Shown: positions 53,289 through 61,785 of the stretch, piece by piece
How the letters are laid out: each line of letters starts with the position of its first letter
Numbering within the stretch: the first letter of the stretch is position 1
From: Yersinia alsatica
GTDB taxonomy: Bacteria; Pseudomonadota; Gammaproteobacteria; Enterobacterales; Enterobacteriaceae
Reading direction: 5' to 3'
Assembly (NCBI RefSeq): GCF_902170305.1
Contig: NZ_CABHWW010000014.1
Span: forward strand, 207,888 to 271,887
Length of the DNA stretch: 64,000 nucleotides
Translations under genes and position numbers: made by a program
Notes under the pieces: generated by a model
What the model was told of the DNA's origin: nothing
The model's input: only the letters and a program-made list of their open reading frames with translations
The model's database searches: none

Positions 53289-54185
53289 TCAGACTGAGGA
53301 GGTTAATTGGCGGGCCCACAATTGGCTGAATGCATTCCAAGAATGTAAGGTTGGGGAGATAAACTTGCTTTTATGGTAGCAGAGCGTGAATTTGCGCAGA
53401 AATCGGTGCTCAGTTTCAAGCTGGACAAAATGCCCTTTATAGAAGGGTTGAGCAAACATTCTGCTGGAAATAAATGTAATGCCCAAATTGTTCCGCACAC
53501 AAGCGAGTATTGCATCAAATGCGTTGAGTGAAAGCGTTACCGGTGGGTTATTCAGATGCAGCGCCAGTTGATTGTCGAAAAAGGCACGGCTACTGGAACC
53601 GCGTTCACGTAAAATCCACTTTTCTTGCTTGAGTGCTTCATAAGAAACCTGTTTTTTCTTCGCCAGTGGGTGAGTCTTACCCACGACAATCACCATTTCA
53701 TCTTCCATCCAAGGTTCACAGATTAAATTTGGCTCAGTCGTCGGCCCCTCTAATAAAGCCACGTCAATTTCGAAGCTATTCAGCATGCTGCTAATATCTT
53801 GGGTATTCGCGATGATTGATCGCGGTAGCCAGCCATAACTCTTCTCAAAGGCAGTCAACATATTAGGGAGTACATAGCTACCGATGGTCTTAGTGCATCC
53901 TAAATTAAGTTGAGTGTCGTGAGACTTCTCATCAAATAACTGTTCAACACCTTGCATCCTCGCTAACAGTTCATCTGCCACCGGCAACAGTTTTTTTCCT
54001 TCATGATTAATAATTAATCGAGCATGCTGCCTATCAAACAGCCGCACCCCAAGCTGACTTTCCAATTCAGCTAAGGTCTGAGATACCGCACCTTTGGTCA
54101 TAAATATTGAGTCTGCGGCTAATGTCATACTGCCGTAGCGCACAATAGAAACAAAAACGGATAGCTGTTTAAAGGTAATGTTCAT
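53289..54185 (-). CDS. LysR-family regulator beside a TDT transporter
   Basis: A 298-residue LysR protein: winged helix in SMTLAADSIFMTKGAVSQTL, AELESQLGVRLFDR, then a full effector domain ending FISSRMFAQPFYKG. It is divergent from a TDT-family transporter gene with 108 bp between them; the pair recurs in enterobacteria, so it probably controls the transporter. Effector unknown. Confidence 0.87.
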   Translation of the reverse strand: MNITFKQLSVFVSIVRYGSMTLAADSIFMTKGAVSQTLAELESQLGVRLFDRQHARLIINHEGKKLLPVADELLARMQGVEQLFDEKSHDTQLNLGCTKTIGSYVLPNMLTAFEKSYGWLPRSIIANTQDISSMLNSFEIDVALLEGPTTEPNLICEPWMEDEMVIVVGKTHPLAKKKQVSYEALKQEKWILRERGSSSRAFFDNQLALHLNNPPVTLSLNAFDAILACVRNNLGITFISSRMFAQPFYKGHFVQLETEHRFLRKFTLCYHKSKFISPTLHSWNAFSQLWARQLTSSV

Positions 54186-54293
54186 CGTTTAGTTTTTCTA
54201 AACCTGTAGTAATAAATAACTCGATTTTTTAAATGATACCTTATCGCTATAATTTTTGCCGTAGATAGAGATAAGAAAAATCGAGGTGATAGC

Positions 54294-55271
54294 ATGTTGA
54301 GATATTTACATCATAAAGTCCGGGGATTGCCAACACCGGTTGCAGGGTTGGCCTTAGGCATCGCAAGCTTAGGCTTATGTTTAGAGAATGCATTACCCCT
54401 GAAGGGAATAGGGCAGAACATTGGTGCTCTAATAGCCGCAACTCTGCTCAGTGTGATGATTATCCGTTTTATTCTTCATCCCGATACTCTGACTCAAGAT
54501 ATTAAGCACCCTGTTGTAGGCAGTATTGTTCCGACATTTGCGATGGCAGCAATGGTTGTCTCTAAAGCACTCGGCAATTTCCTACCAACAGCGGGTGAAA
54601 TACTTTGGCTAGCAGCTGTCTTTGTACATTTAACCGCCCTAGCTTTTTTTATTTATTACCGTGCAAAAGAGCCTAATTTGCATCACATGGTGCCGAGCTG
54701 GTTTATCCCTCCCGTGGGGATTATTGTGGCCGACGTGATGTGTCCAAGTGATGCATTTCATACTTTGGCATTAGTGTTATTAGCCATAGGCATGATCAGT
54801 TACCTGCTAATGCTACCTATGATGATTTACCGTTTCATGTTTCGCAACGAAGTCCCTGATGCAGCAAAACCGACCATTGCCATTATGGCCGCGCCTGCCA
54901 GTCTGTCATTAGCCGGGTATCTCACTGTAGTTAAAGAGCCTTCTCTGTTGATTTGTGCGGTGCTGCTGGGTATCGCGTTGTTAATGACGATCGTTATTTA
55001 TTGTGCTTTCTTCCGCTTAATGAGACTGCCTTTCAGCCCAGGTTACGCCGCATTTACTTTCCCCATGGCGATAGGTGCTACCGCGCTATATAAAATGGCG
55101 AATCTTGTCGGACAATATCCGCAAGCCATTGAGTATGCCCAGCAGCTACATATGATTGCGACATTAGAAGCGGTTGTTGCAACATTAGTAATTAGTTATG
55201 TCGCTGTAAGGTTTATCCATAACTATTTAATTCCTCGTCGGTTAACGAGTTATCACCAAACGACTAAATAA
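54294..55271 (+). CDS. TDT-family (TehA-like) membrane transporter
   Basis: A 325-residue protein with ten hydrophobic segments typical of the tellurite-resistance/dicarboxylate transporter family: TPVAGLALGIASLGLCLEN, MVPSWFIPPVGIIVAD, and SPGYAAFTFPMAIGA. TehA-like proteins are anion channels or transporters; the substrate here is unknown. SD GAGGTGAT. A 28-codon reading frame for a membrane peptide follows 26 bp downstream. Confidence 0.87.
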   Translation: MLRYLHHKVRGLPTPVAGLALGIASLGLCLENALPLKGIGQNIGALIAATLLSVMIIRFILHPDTLTQDIKHPVVGSIVPTFAMAAMVVSKALGNFLPTAGEILWLAAVFVHLTALAFFIYYRAKEPNLHHMVPSWFIPPVGIIVADVMCPSDAFHTLALVLLAIGMISYLLMLPMMIYRFMFRNEVPDAAKPTIAIMAAPASLSLAGYLTVVKEPSLLICAVLLGIALLMTIVIYCAFFRLMRLPFSPGYAAFTFPMAIGATALYKMANLVGQYPQAIEYAQQLHMIATLEAVVATLVISYVAVRFIHNYLIPRRLTSYHQTTK

Positions 55272-55297
55272 ATGGATTTACATTAAGGAAAGATATA

Positions 55298-55384
55298 ATG
55301 GAGAATTCTAATCAGGCTTCAATGATTCCCGCAATCGCGATAGTTTTTTTTCTAAGTTGTTTCGTCATAGCACTATTTTTATAG
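55298..55384 (+). CDS. Small membrane peptide, 28 residues
   Basis: A short frame, MENSNQASMIPAI... ending VIALFL, gives a 28-residue peptide with one membrane helix (~residues 9-28). It has a good SD (AAGGAAAG) 6 nt before the ATG and lies just after the transporter gene on the same strand. Many enterobacterial small proteins look like this and modulate a neighbouring transporter. No family assignment. Confidence 0.6.
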   Translation: MENSNQASMIPAIAIVFFLSCFVIALFL

Positions 55385-55444
55385 TTTTATCTGCTTTCTT
55401 AACACATCCGTAATTTATTGAACCTAATAACATAGGGCTTTAAT

Positions 55445-55774
55445 ATGAATAATGTTATAGAAAAATGCGCCAAGAGAGGACTTATCGTCGATATTAGCTA
55501 TACCATTGACCATCAGAAACAAACGGTTTCTGTTTGTGAGGTATTTACTAATAAAGAAACACTGTTTAATTTCCTGGGTGAGCTAGATCAGAAAACAAGA
55601 AAAGTGACGACTGAAATGCATCGCTGCAAAATATCTTATAAAATACAAGAGAGTGATAATAAATACATTCTTGATGCACACTTTCAATTTGCATGTCCGA
55701 ATGAAGCACTGATATTTGAAACAGAAATAAACCATGACATTTTTCTGTATCCAACTATTAATGGCTATTATTGA
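55445..55774 (+). CDS. YfcZ/YiiS (DUF406) family protein
   Basis: A 109-residue protein. EVFTNKETLFNFLGELDQKT, HRCKISYKIQESDNKYILDA and HFQFACPNEALIFETEI line up with E. coli YfcZ and YiiS (VFANRAEAEQTLAALTEKAR; FTFACEAEMLIFQL). The family fold is small alpha/beta and the function is unknown. It is followed 9 bp later by an AraC-type regulator gene on the same strand, suggesting an operon. Confidence 0.75.
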   Translation: MNNVIEKCAKRGLIVDISYTIDHQKQTVSVCEVFTNKETLFNFLGELDQKTRKVTTEMHRCKISYKIQESDNKYILDAHFQFACPNEALIFETEINHDIFLYPTINGYY

Positions 55775-55783
55775 GGTGATATT

Positions 55784-56128
55784 GTGGCTAAAGATAAATT
55801 TATTACTCACAGCTTTCCAGATGTCCTATGTTGGATTGAAAACAATATTCATCGTGGAATCAAATCCACGGATGTGGTCGCCATTACTGGATACTCGCGA
55901 TCGTATTTTTTACGCGAATTTCAACTTGCCATCGGTGTGAGCCTTTCTCAATACATTCGAGAGCAAAGATTAAGAATTTCAGCAAGTAAGCTAACATGGA
56001 CTAATTTAAAAGTCCGAGAGATTAGCGAAGAAATGGGATTCCCGAGTCAAAGCACATTTTGTCAGACATTTAAAACATACTTCAATATATCCCCAAGTGA
56101 ATATCGTTATAACTCAAAACTTCTATAA
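55784..56128 (+). CDS. Stand-alone AraC-type DNA-binding regulator (SoxS/MarA size), copy 1
   Basis: A 114-residue protein consisting only of an AraC/XylS DNA-binding domain: helix-turn-helix 1 in DVVAITGYSRSYFLREFQLA and helix-turn-helix 2 in LKVREISEEMGFPSQSTFCQ followed by TFKTYFNISPSEYR. It lacks a ligand domain, like SoxS, MarA and the RamA group, so activity is probably set by abundance. GTG start with SD TGAGGTGAT. A related regulator lies 51 bp downstream. Confidence 0.85.
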   Translation: MAKDKFITHSFPDVLCWIENNIHRGIKSTDVVAITGYSRSYFLREFQLAIGVSLSQYIREQRLRISASKLTWTNLKVREISEEMGFPSQSTFCQTFKTYFNISPSEYRYNSKLL

Positions 56129-56179
56129 AAGTAACAAGCAGAGGGTTGGGACCACAGAATATATCTGAATATTATTCTT

Positions 56180-56578
56180 ATGCCTTGGAATCCGGTTAAT
56201 AAAATGAAAAGACAATTTAAAGAAAAAACGGTGCTATCGGCTTTTCCTGAAATAAGGGATTGGATATCAAAGAAGATAGAAAATGGGAATAGGGTGGCGA
56301 CATCAGACGTCGTCTCTATTTCTGGTTATTCACGATCTTATTTCCTGAGGGAGTTTGATTATCACCACCAAATATCGGTCTCAAAATACATTAAGCGCGA
56401 GCGACTATATCATGCACTTAATAAAGTATTAGAATTAAAAAACAGCAATACAACATTAAAAGAAATTAGCATGACGTTGGGTTTCCCAAGCCAAAGCTCA
56501 TTTTCAAGAGCGTTCAAATCTTACTTTGGCGTCTCACCATCAAAATATGTACTTATCAATGCTCTTATGGATTATTGA
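56180..56578 (+). CDS. Stand-alone AraC-type DNA-binding regulator, copy 2
   Basis: A 132-residue SoxS-size AraC-family protein. It shares SGYSRSYFLREF and the LGFPSQSSFSRAFKSYFGVSPSKY block with the preceding gene, so the two are tandem paralogues that have diverged. The start is uncertain: ATG 56180 has no SD, and ATG 56204 (MKRQFKEKTV) gives 124 residues with a weak one. cfa follows 26 bp downstream, so the regulator may be cotranscribed with, or control, cfa. Confidence 0.83.
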   Translation: MPWNPVNKMKRQFKEKTVLSAFPEIRDWISKKIENGNRVATSDVVSISGYSRSYFLREFDYHHQISVSKYIKRERLYHALNKVLELKNSNTTLKEISMTLGFPSQSSFSRAFKSYFGVSPSKYVLINALMDY

Positions 56579-56604
56579 ATTAATAGTTAAGGAGAGAATA
56601 AACA

Positions 56605-57753
56605 ATGAGCTCAATTTGCGTTGATTCAGCATTAAAACAAGATCATTGGTATCGAATTGCAGCAGAAATGCTGGGCCAAGCTAGGATTGCAATAAACGGA
56701 ACTAAACCACAGGATATTAGAGTCAAGAACCCGAAGTTTTTTCAGCGCGTTCTTCAAGAGGGCTCCCTGGGGTTAGGTGAAAGTTATATGGATGGTTGGT
56801 GGGAGTGCGACCGTCTAGATATTTTTTTCCAGTGCATTTTAGCCTCTGAACTTGATAATCAACTTCCTAAACGTCTTAGTGATGTTGCCCGCATCGCCTC
56901 TGCTCGTATCTTTAATTATCAAACACGTAAACGCGCCTGGATCGTAGGTAAAGAGCACTACGATTTAGGCAATGACTTATTTAGCCGTATGCTCGATTCT
57001 TATATGCAATATTCCTGCGCATATTGGAAAGAGGCCGAAACATTAGAACAGGCGCAGCAGGCCAAATTGCGGATGATCTGCGAAAAATTACAGCTAAAAC
57101 CCGGTATGACGTTGCTGGATATTGGTTGTGGTTGGGGCGGGTTATCCGCATTTGCGGCTAAAGAGTATGGGGTGTCGGTAAAGGGCGTCACGATTTCAGT
57201 TGAACAACAAGTCATGGCACAGGAGCGCTGTAAAGGTTTAGACGTACAAATTCAGTTGCAAGACTACCGTGATCTCAATGAGCGATTTGATCGTATTGTC
57301 TCGGTTGGTATGTTCGAGCATGTCGGCCCAAAGAACTATCGCACTTATTTTGAGGTGGTCTCCCGCAGTCTTAAACCTGACGGTTTATTCCTGTTACATA
57401 CTATTGGCTCTAATCAAACCGACCTTAACGTCGACCCGTGGATTAATAAATACATTTTCCCTAATGGCTGCCTACCGTCGGTGACACATATTGCCTCCAC
57501 CAGTGAAGATCTGTTTGTACTGGAAGATTGGCATAATTTTGGCTCCGACTATGACCGCACACTAATGGCCTGGTTCGATGCTTTCCAGCAAAGTTGGCCG
57601 CAGATTAAAGATAATTACGACGAGCGCTTTTATCGTATGTTTACTTATTATCTTAATGCCTGTGCCGGCGCTTTTCGTGCCAGAAATATCCAGCTTTGGC
57701 AGGTATTGTTCAGCCCTAAAGGTGTTTATGGTGGTATTCGAGTCTATCGTTAA
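56605..57753 (+). CDS. cfa: Cyclopropane-fatty-acyl-phospholipid synthase
   Basis: A 382-residue SAM-dependent methyltransferase, the length of E. coli Cfa. It has LGESYMDGWWECDRLDIFF near residue 58, the SAM motif LLDIGCGWGGLSAFAAKEYG near residue 170, and the CFA-specific SVGMFEHVGPKNYRTYF near residue 233. It methylates unsaturated phospholipid acyl chains to cyclopropane rings in the inner membrane, a stationary-phase and acid adaptation. SD AAGGAGAG. A terminator follows. Confidence 0.95.
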   Translation: MSSICVDSALKQDHWYRIAAEMLGQARIAINGTKPQDIRVKNPKFFQRVLQEGSLGLGESYMDGWWECDRLDIFFQCILASELDNQLPKRLSDVARIASARIFNYQTRKRAWIVGKEHYDLGNDLFSRMLDSYMQYSCAYWKEAETLEQAQQAKLRMICEKLQLKPGMTLLDIGCGWGGLSAFAAKEYGVSVKGVTISVEQQVMAQERCKGLDVQIQLQDYRDLNERFDRIVSVGMFEHVGPKNYRTYFEVVSRSLKPDGLFLLHTIGSNQTDLNVDPWINKYIFPNGCLPSVTHIASTSEDLFVLEDWHNFGSDYDRTLMAWFDAFQQSWPQIKDNYDERFYRMFTYYLNACAGAFRARNIQLWQVLFSPKGVYGGIRVYR

Positions 57754-57772
57754 TGGCAGCTACCCAGATAAA

Positions 57773-57806
57773 AACAACTGCCGGTTGAATCATGGCGGCA
57801 GTTGTT
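57773..57806 (+). terminator. Terminator of cfa
   Basis: AACAACTGCCG and CGGCAGTTGTT form a perfect 11-bp stem with a 12-nt loop, 20 bp after the cfa stop. It may also serve the convergent gene, whose stop is at 57826. Confidence 0.75.
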
Positions 57807-57825
57807 AAGTATAAAAAAAGATGCG

Positions 57826-58812
57826 TTAGCGCTGATTGTGTCTGTCGGCGAACGTGAAGATATAAGGTGCACCATGATACAGTTGGATCTGATTTATATC
57901 CGGTGAATTACCATCGATAGCCAACCCGGGGAAATCATGTGGCTGGATCAGATCGTCCATTATGTCAGACACAACCGGATACTCTGTGAAATCAGGACTT
58001 GTCTCATATTTATCGCTGATCATATCTAGCCTTTCGAAGAAAGCCTCCTCATGATCTTCATGCCGCGTTGCCGCCTGGCGAAGGGCATTCAGGTTGCGTG
58101 ACCTAAGATGAGCTTCACGGTCCGGCACTGTGTATCCTATGAAGTCGGGAATTGGCCATCCCAGCTCTTGAGCCACACGACGCGCGAGAATCTCAGTCGG
58201 TCCTAGCTCTATATTGCTATCTCTGGATGGATCGCTAGCTCCAGTAACATGATGAATAATCTCGTGAATCAGCCCTTCCTGCCATGATGGCATCTCGTAC
58301 GAGTCAGCATCCGGTGCCACACCAAAACTGACATAAGGTTTCTCGTGATCGTTTTCTCCCGCCTCACAAATGGGAAAAATTGGCTCTTGCCCGACATCGT
58401 ATTCATATAATTCGGCACACGTCAGCGATTGAATATCATCAACTTCGACGGGGGATTCTCCGTTGATCTCGTATTCGTTTCTGTATTTAATGTAACCAAG
58501 GTGCACTTCCTTATTATGAATGCCATAGCTTACGGCGTCACGAAAGGTCTGTGACCGGCTCAAAGCATCAAGTACAGTGTTACCGATCATATCGACTGTA
58601 TGCTGATCGATGAGTCTGCTACAGCTGTCATGGACGGCATGAATGACATTTTGGTATAGATTGCCTAAATCGGCGGCGGAAAGTGGTATTCGCTGGCCTA
58701 TATCCAACACGTAATCCGCATAGGCATTGTCCGAATGATTAGGGACAGCAGCAGCAGAGTATCCTGCCTGGGCGGAAAAGTTGAAGCTGGGCTGGAGAGA
58801 GGGAATTTTCAT
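57826..58812 (-). CDS. Putative zinc metallopeptidase, NleD/HopH1-like (possible secreted effector)
   Basis: A 328-residue protein with the zinc motif HExxH in EGLIHEIIHHVTGASDPS (His ~183 and ~187) and a downstream Glu in LGPTEILARRVAQELGWPIP, as in M91-type peptidases (NleD, HopH1). The N-terminus MKIPSLQPSFNFSAQAGYS is polar and Ser/Gln-rich with no Sec signal, as in type III effectors. The ATG at 58812 has SD TAGGT; an upstream in-frame start at 58839 lacks one. Secretion and family are inferences. The flanking repeats and regulator suggest an accessory gene. Confidence 0.6.
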   Translation of the reverse strand: MKIPSLQPSFNFSAQAGYSAAAVPNHSDNAYADYVLDIGQRIPLSAADLGNLYQNVIHAVHDSCSRLIDQHTVDMIGNTVLDALSRSQTFRDAVSYGIHNKEVHLGYIKYRNEYEINGESPVEVDDIQSLTCAELYEYDVGQEPIFPICEAGENDHEKPYVSFGVAPDADSYEMPSWQEGLIHEIIHHVTGASDPSRDSNIELGPTEILARRVAQELGWPIPDFIGYTVPDREAHLRSRNLNALRQAATRHEDHEEAFFERLDMISDKYETSPDFTEYPVVSDIMDDLIQPHDFPGLAIDGNSPDINQIQLYHGAPYIFTFADRHNQR

Positions 58813-59103
58813 GTTGATACCTAATATGGTTTTGTACATTTCAGAGTCGCCAACTCGCGAGTACCAGTGCGGATTTATCCAGTTCCTTCAAGGATAGGAG
58901 CCATTTTATGCTTTAATTTTCTGGTATTTTGGGCGCTAGTAGACAGCATAGCTGCCCAGGTCATATTTTTATCCCGACTGGAATAGTTTTTCTATCAGGA
59001 AAAAACACCTTTTCTCTATAAACAATATTAGGTATGAATACGGAGTGCGGCACTCAAATTTAGCGTTTTCTGTTGCCGAAAAAAGCGCCACTTTTAGATG
59101 CCT

Positions 59104-59156
59104 CTACGTGAATTCTGGTGTACTAAGATACTGCCAAAAAGACAGAATTCACGTAG
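59104..59156. repeat. Inverted repeat CTACGTGAATTCTG / CAGAATTCACGTAG
   Basis: The two 14-bp arms (59104-59117 and 59143-59156) are perfectly complementary, with 25 bp between. Each arm contains the EcoRI-like GAATTC core. Related copies occur at 59278-59291 and 60853-60866. It could be a terminator-like hairpin or the end of a small mobile element. Confidence 0.7.
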
Positions 59157-59277
59157 CGTATGCGAAACATTACCATTAAATTATATCTTTATATGCCATA
59201 ACAATAATTATATTTAACGTGTTGGGGCAATGTCTGAAGAGGCCGCAGGGGTAGGGAACGGCTATTTTCCAACGCCA

Positions 59278-59291
59278 CTACGTAAATTCTG
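59278..59291 (+). repeat. Related repeat CTACGTAAATTCTG, forward copy
   Basis: Differs from the 59104 arm at one base. The flanking CTTTTTCTGG resembles TCTTTTTGGCAG beside the reverse complement of the 59143 arm, so similarity extends to ~25 bp. Confidence 0.6.
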
Positions 59292-59332
59292 CTTTTTCTG
59301 GTTTTATTGATATTCTGTATTTTAATATGAAA

Positions 59333-60049
59333 TTAATTCTGACTCTGAACGTAGGGTTTTACAAATTTAGGGGGGATATATAAATCTAAACCTAAGTTGC
59401 CACAATATTCTCTAAACATATTTATTGAGCTGACCCCAGCTTTTTCATAGATCAGCCTTAATTTATTTTCGATTGTCCTATGTGATAAAGAAAGCCTTTT
59501 GGCAACTATTTTAGACGTCATCGGCTGTAATATGAAAAAAATTATCTCAAGTTCCTTCTCGTTGAACAGATCTGTTGGCGGGGTCAGTGTTAATACTGAA
59601 GGTGTACGGCGGTCTACGTATTGGGAAAGAGAAATAAAATTCAATTTACTGGCATTGGTTAATGTTCCTATACATTCACCGATTTTATTATAAATAGGAA
59701 ACCTGGGTAAGTAGTAGGGTTCTAATATTTTGTCTCGCCCATAAAAATTGGTTGAAATAATGGCTACGCGTTTGCCACTTTTTTCAGCTTTTCTGTCATT
59801 CTCTTGGTATTGTTCAGCAAATTCTGCCCAATCCGCAGGGCACTCGTTATCTAATCTTCCCTCAATATCAAAGTCAACGGGTAAACTTAAAAAGTCAAGA
59901 CCAGCTTGATTTACGTACACATAACGTGATTGGCAATCTCTCACAACCCAAGGTTCATTGCTGTATTCCATAATAGAAATCAACGGCAATGAATTCAGGG
60001 ATTCTACGATTAATTTTTTTGAATTCAGTGGCTTATTTTTTTCATCCAT
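59333..60049 (-). CDS. PAS-domain LuxR-family transcriptional regulator
   Basis: A 238-residue protein. Residues ~25-135 form a PAS-like sensor (EPWVVRDCQSRYVYVNQAGL, FPIYNKIGECIGTLTNASKL). The C-terminal LuxR HTH is FNEKELEIIFFILQPMTSKI, LSLSHRTIENKLRLIYEKAG. This PAS-LuxR type is common as stand-alone regulators in Yersinia and relatives. SD AGGCTGAG. It lies between repeat copies, beside a toxin-antitoxin remnant; target unknown. Confidence 0.83.
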   Translation of the reverse strand: MDEKNKPLNSKKLIVESLNSLPLISIMEYSNEPWVVRDCQSRYVYVNQAGLDFLSLPVDFDIEGRLDNECPADWAEFAEQYQENDRKAEKSGKRVAIISTNFYGRDKILEPYYLPRFPIYNKIGECIGTLTNASKLNFISLSQYVDRRTPSVLTLTPPTDLFNEKELEIIFFILQPMTSKIVAKRLSLSHRTIENKLRLIYEKAGVSSINMFREYCGNLGLDLYIPPKFVKPYVQSQN

Positions 60050-60094
60050 GATTAGCTCAGCCTCTTAATTTTTGCTTTACCAATATAAAAGTGA

Positions 60095-60463
60095 ATGGTT
60101 CGTTTTGACAGGATACTTACATTTAAATCGTACTCCACCAAACTCGCATCTTCAAGATGGATTCCTTTATTAAATATTTTTGGGACTCGGTTGCTCAACT
60201 ACACCGAAAATTTACGTTCCGGCACCTTATACCCCAATCCCGGACAAGCTGACGGCACCGCTATTGGTTCCATTACCGCCCGCCGCTTAACCTATGCGCA
60301 GGTTGTTTTGTGGATTAATTGGGGCGCAGAATTGCGGGTTTATTTGATGAAAGACGGCGATGAGATAATTATTTTATTGTGTGCCGGATACAAAGATACG
60401 CAAGACAGCGATTTAGACAAGGCGCAAAGTTACCGCGCTGATTATTTAAAAAGAAGGGGTTAA
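60095..60463 (+). pseudogene. Degenerate RelE/HigB-like toxin gene
   Basis: The last ~45 residues (GAELRVYLMKDGDEIIILLC, AGYKDTQDSDLDKAQSYRAD) match the C-terminus of HigB/RelE-type addiction-module killer proteins (GYRVYFTQRGDEIILLLCGG). The first ~75 residues do not, including HTH-free text such as YPNPGQADGTAIG, and TAR-RLTYA suggests a scrambled core. The gene looks rearranged or decayed, though the frame stays open. It is followed 2 nt later by an antitoxin gene. Confidence 0.6.
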
Positions 60464-60465
60464 TT

Positions 60466-60762
60466 ATGCCAGCAACTGACAGTAATAAAATGTGGGCTGA
60501 CTTGCTCCATGATGACCCGGCAGCAAGTCAGGATATTTTAGCCGAAGTCCGCCAACGTATTCTTGAAGGTGAAATAGAAGTCGCCAAGGGAATGTTAAGA
60601 ACACTGATTAAGGCCACATGTGGTTATCCGGCAATTTCTGATGACGTAGGCCGCAACTCAAAATCTATTATGAGAATGTTGTCACCAGATGTTGACCCCG
60701 GCATTAAGGCGTTTATGAGCGTCGTCAATGCCGCAGAGCGACATTCACAGAAATCCGCATAA
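60466..60762 (+). CDS. Antitoxin-like HTH protein of the degenerate toxin module
   Basis: A 98-residue protein. LRTLIKATCGYPAISDDVGR followed by NSKSIMRMLSPDVDPGIKAF is the helix-turn-helix pattern of HigA-like addiction-module antidotes. It starts 2 nt after the toxin frame and is followed by a strong terminator. The antitoxin appears intact although its toxin looks damaged. Confidence 0.72.
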   Translation: MPATDSNKMWADLLHDDPAASQDILAEVRQRILEGEIEVAKGMLRTLIKATCGYPAISDDVGRNSKSIMRMLSPDVDPGIKAFMSVVNAAERHSQKSA

Positions 60763-60779
60763 ATTGACGCAAACAACAG

Positions 60780-60803
60780 GCCCGCATAAGTGCGGGCTTT
60801 TTT
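60780..60803 (+). terminator. Terminator after the antitoxin gene
   Basis: GCCCGC-ATAAGT-GCGGGC followed by TTTTTT, a strong Rho-independent terminator 17 bp after the stop. Confidence 0.9.
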
Positions 60804-61258
60804 GTGTCTGTGGTTGGGTGAAATCTGACGGGCAATCATGCAGCAAGTTCTACAGATTTTACGTAGCGTCACCGGTCAAAAATGAGAGAAGGGGCTTTAA
60901 TTTGTAGCTTTTGCTATTTGTAGTTGAAATATGGATCACAGGGAACTAGGGTCGGGATTGATTTGAACTCTTAGCGCGTATGGTTTTGTTATGCATGATT
61001 CATATTTAACATAATATACATTATACGCACCAATATAAAGATGGGCAGGATCTGGGGTTTTGGGCTTTGCATTGATGCTGATTGATTTGAGTTCTGCTAC
61101 CTGACTAACCATAAAAATTCCTTGCTGACTCTAGCTCAATCCGGCCAAAGATGGTCATCCGCAAGCGCGTAACTTAGCCGACTGGATAAAATTGACTATA
61201 GGAACAATACTTAATACGGTTCCATATGGTTTTTAGCTATTTTTATGAGAGGAATATT
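60804..61258. other. 455-bp gap without a gene
   Basis: Apart from the repeat at 60853-60866 and the promoter that the next gene needs, I see no recognisable gene, RNA or site in this stretch. Confidence 0.45.
60853..60866 (-). repeat. Related repeat CAGATTTTACGTAG, reverse copy
   Basis: Its reverse complement CTACGTAAAATCTG matches 13 of 14 bases of the copy at 59278. The two face each other across ~1.6 kb that holds the LuxR regulator and the toxin-antitoxin remnant. Confidence 0.55.
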
Positions 61259-61537
61259 ATGAATTTATTGAAAAAAATGGCAATGTTAGCTGTTCTCGCC
61301 GCATTCTCTTCCGGTGTAATATCCGCTGAGCTGTTGACTAAAGAAGATCTCAACAAAAATCCTGGTCAGTATGAGAAAATCGGGAATATTGTTACATCCA
61401 ATGAAATGGCACCGATGGATGCTCGAGAAGAGTTGTCAAAAAAAGCAGATGAATTGGGTGGCGATTATTATGTAGTTACATCAGCAAATACTGATAATAA
61501 GATTCATGCTACCGCTGATGTGTATAAGAAAAAGTAG
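61259..61537 (+). CDS. DUF1471 (YdgH/BhsA/McbA) periplasmic protein
   Basis: A 92-residue protein with a signal peptide (LLKKMAMLAVLAAFSSGVISA). The mature part has the DUF1471 layout, YEKIGNIVTSNEMAPMDARE and GGDYYVVTSANTDNKIHATA, ending VYKKK. These proteins are small periplasmic stress or biofilm proteins. The start at 61259 has SD AGAGGAAT and gives a clean signal peptide. Confidence 0.85.
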   Translation: MNLLKKMAMLAVLAAFSSGVISAELLTKEDLNKNPGQYEKIGNIVTSNEMAPMDAREELSKKADELGGDYYVVTSANTDNKIHATADVYKKK

Positions 61538-61575
61538 CCACTATATTCGGTGGATTTTATTGAATTACCTTGCTA

Positions 61576-61607
61576 CAGATCCCCGTTGCATCCTCAACGG
61601 GGGTCTG
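61576..61607 (+). terminator. Terminator of the DUF1471 gene
   Basis: CAGATCCCCGTTG and CAACGGGGGTCTG form a nearly perfect 13-bp stem with a short loop, followed by AAATAATTT. Confidence 0.7.
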
Positions 61608-61785
61608 AAATAATTTCATGATTTTTCTGATTACTTGTGACACTGTCACTCAATAAGCCTCTTCTGAATCCGGTATGCTCAAAATATGTTATAGGACCAC
61701 GCGGATTTTAAACGTGATTTCAGTGTCCAGTCTGCCCTATTTATCTCTATTAAAATCAATTCACTTCAGCCATCTTGATATGTAT

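Larger units (their letters stand above)
58813..59332. other. 520-bp gap with repeats, no gene
   Basis: No supportable reading frame. The stretch upstream of the metallopeptidase gene should hold its promoter. From 59104 onwards there are three copies of a CTACGTGAATTCTG-like element (listed separately). Confidence 0.5.
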
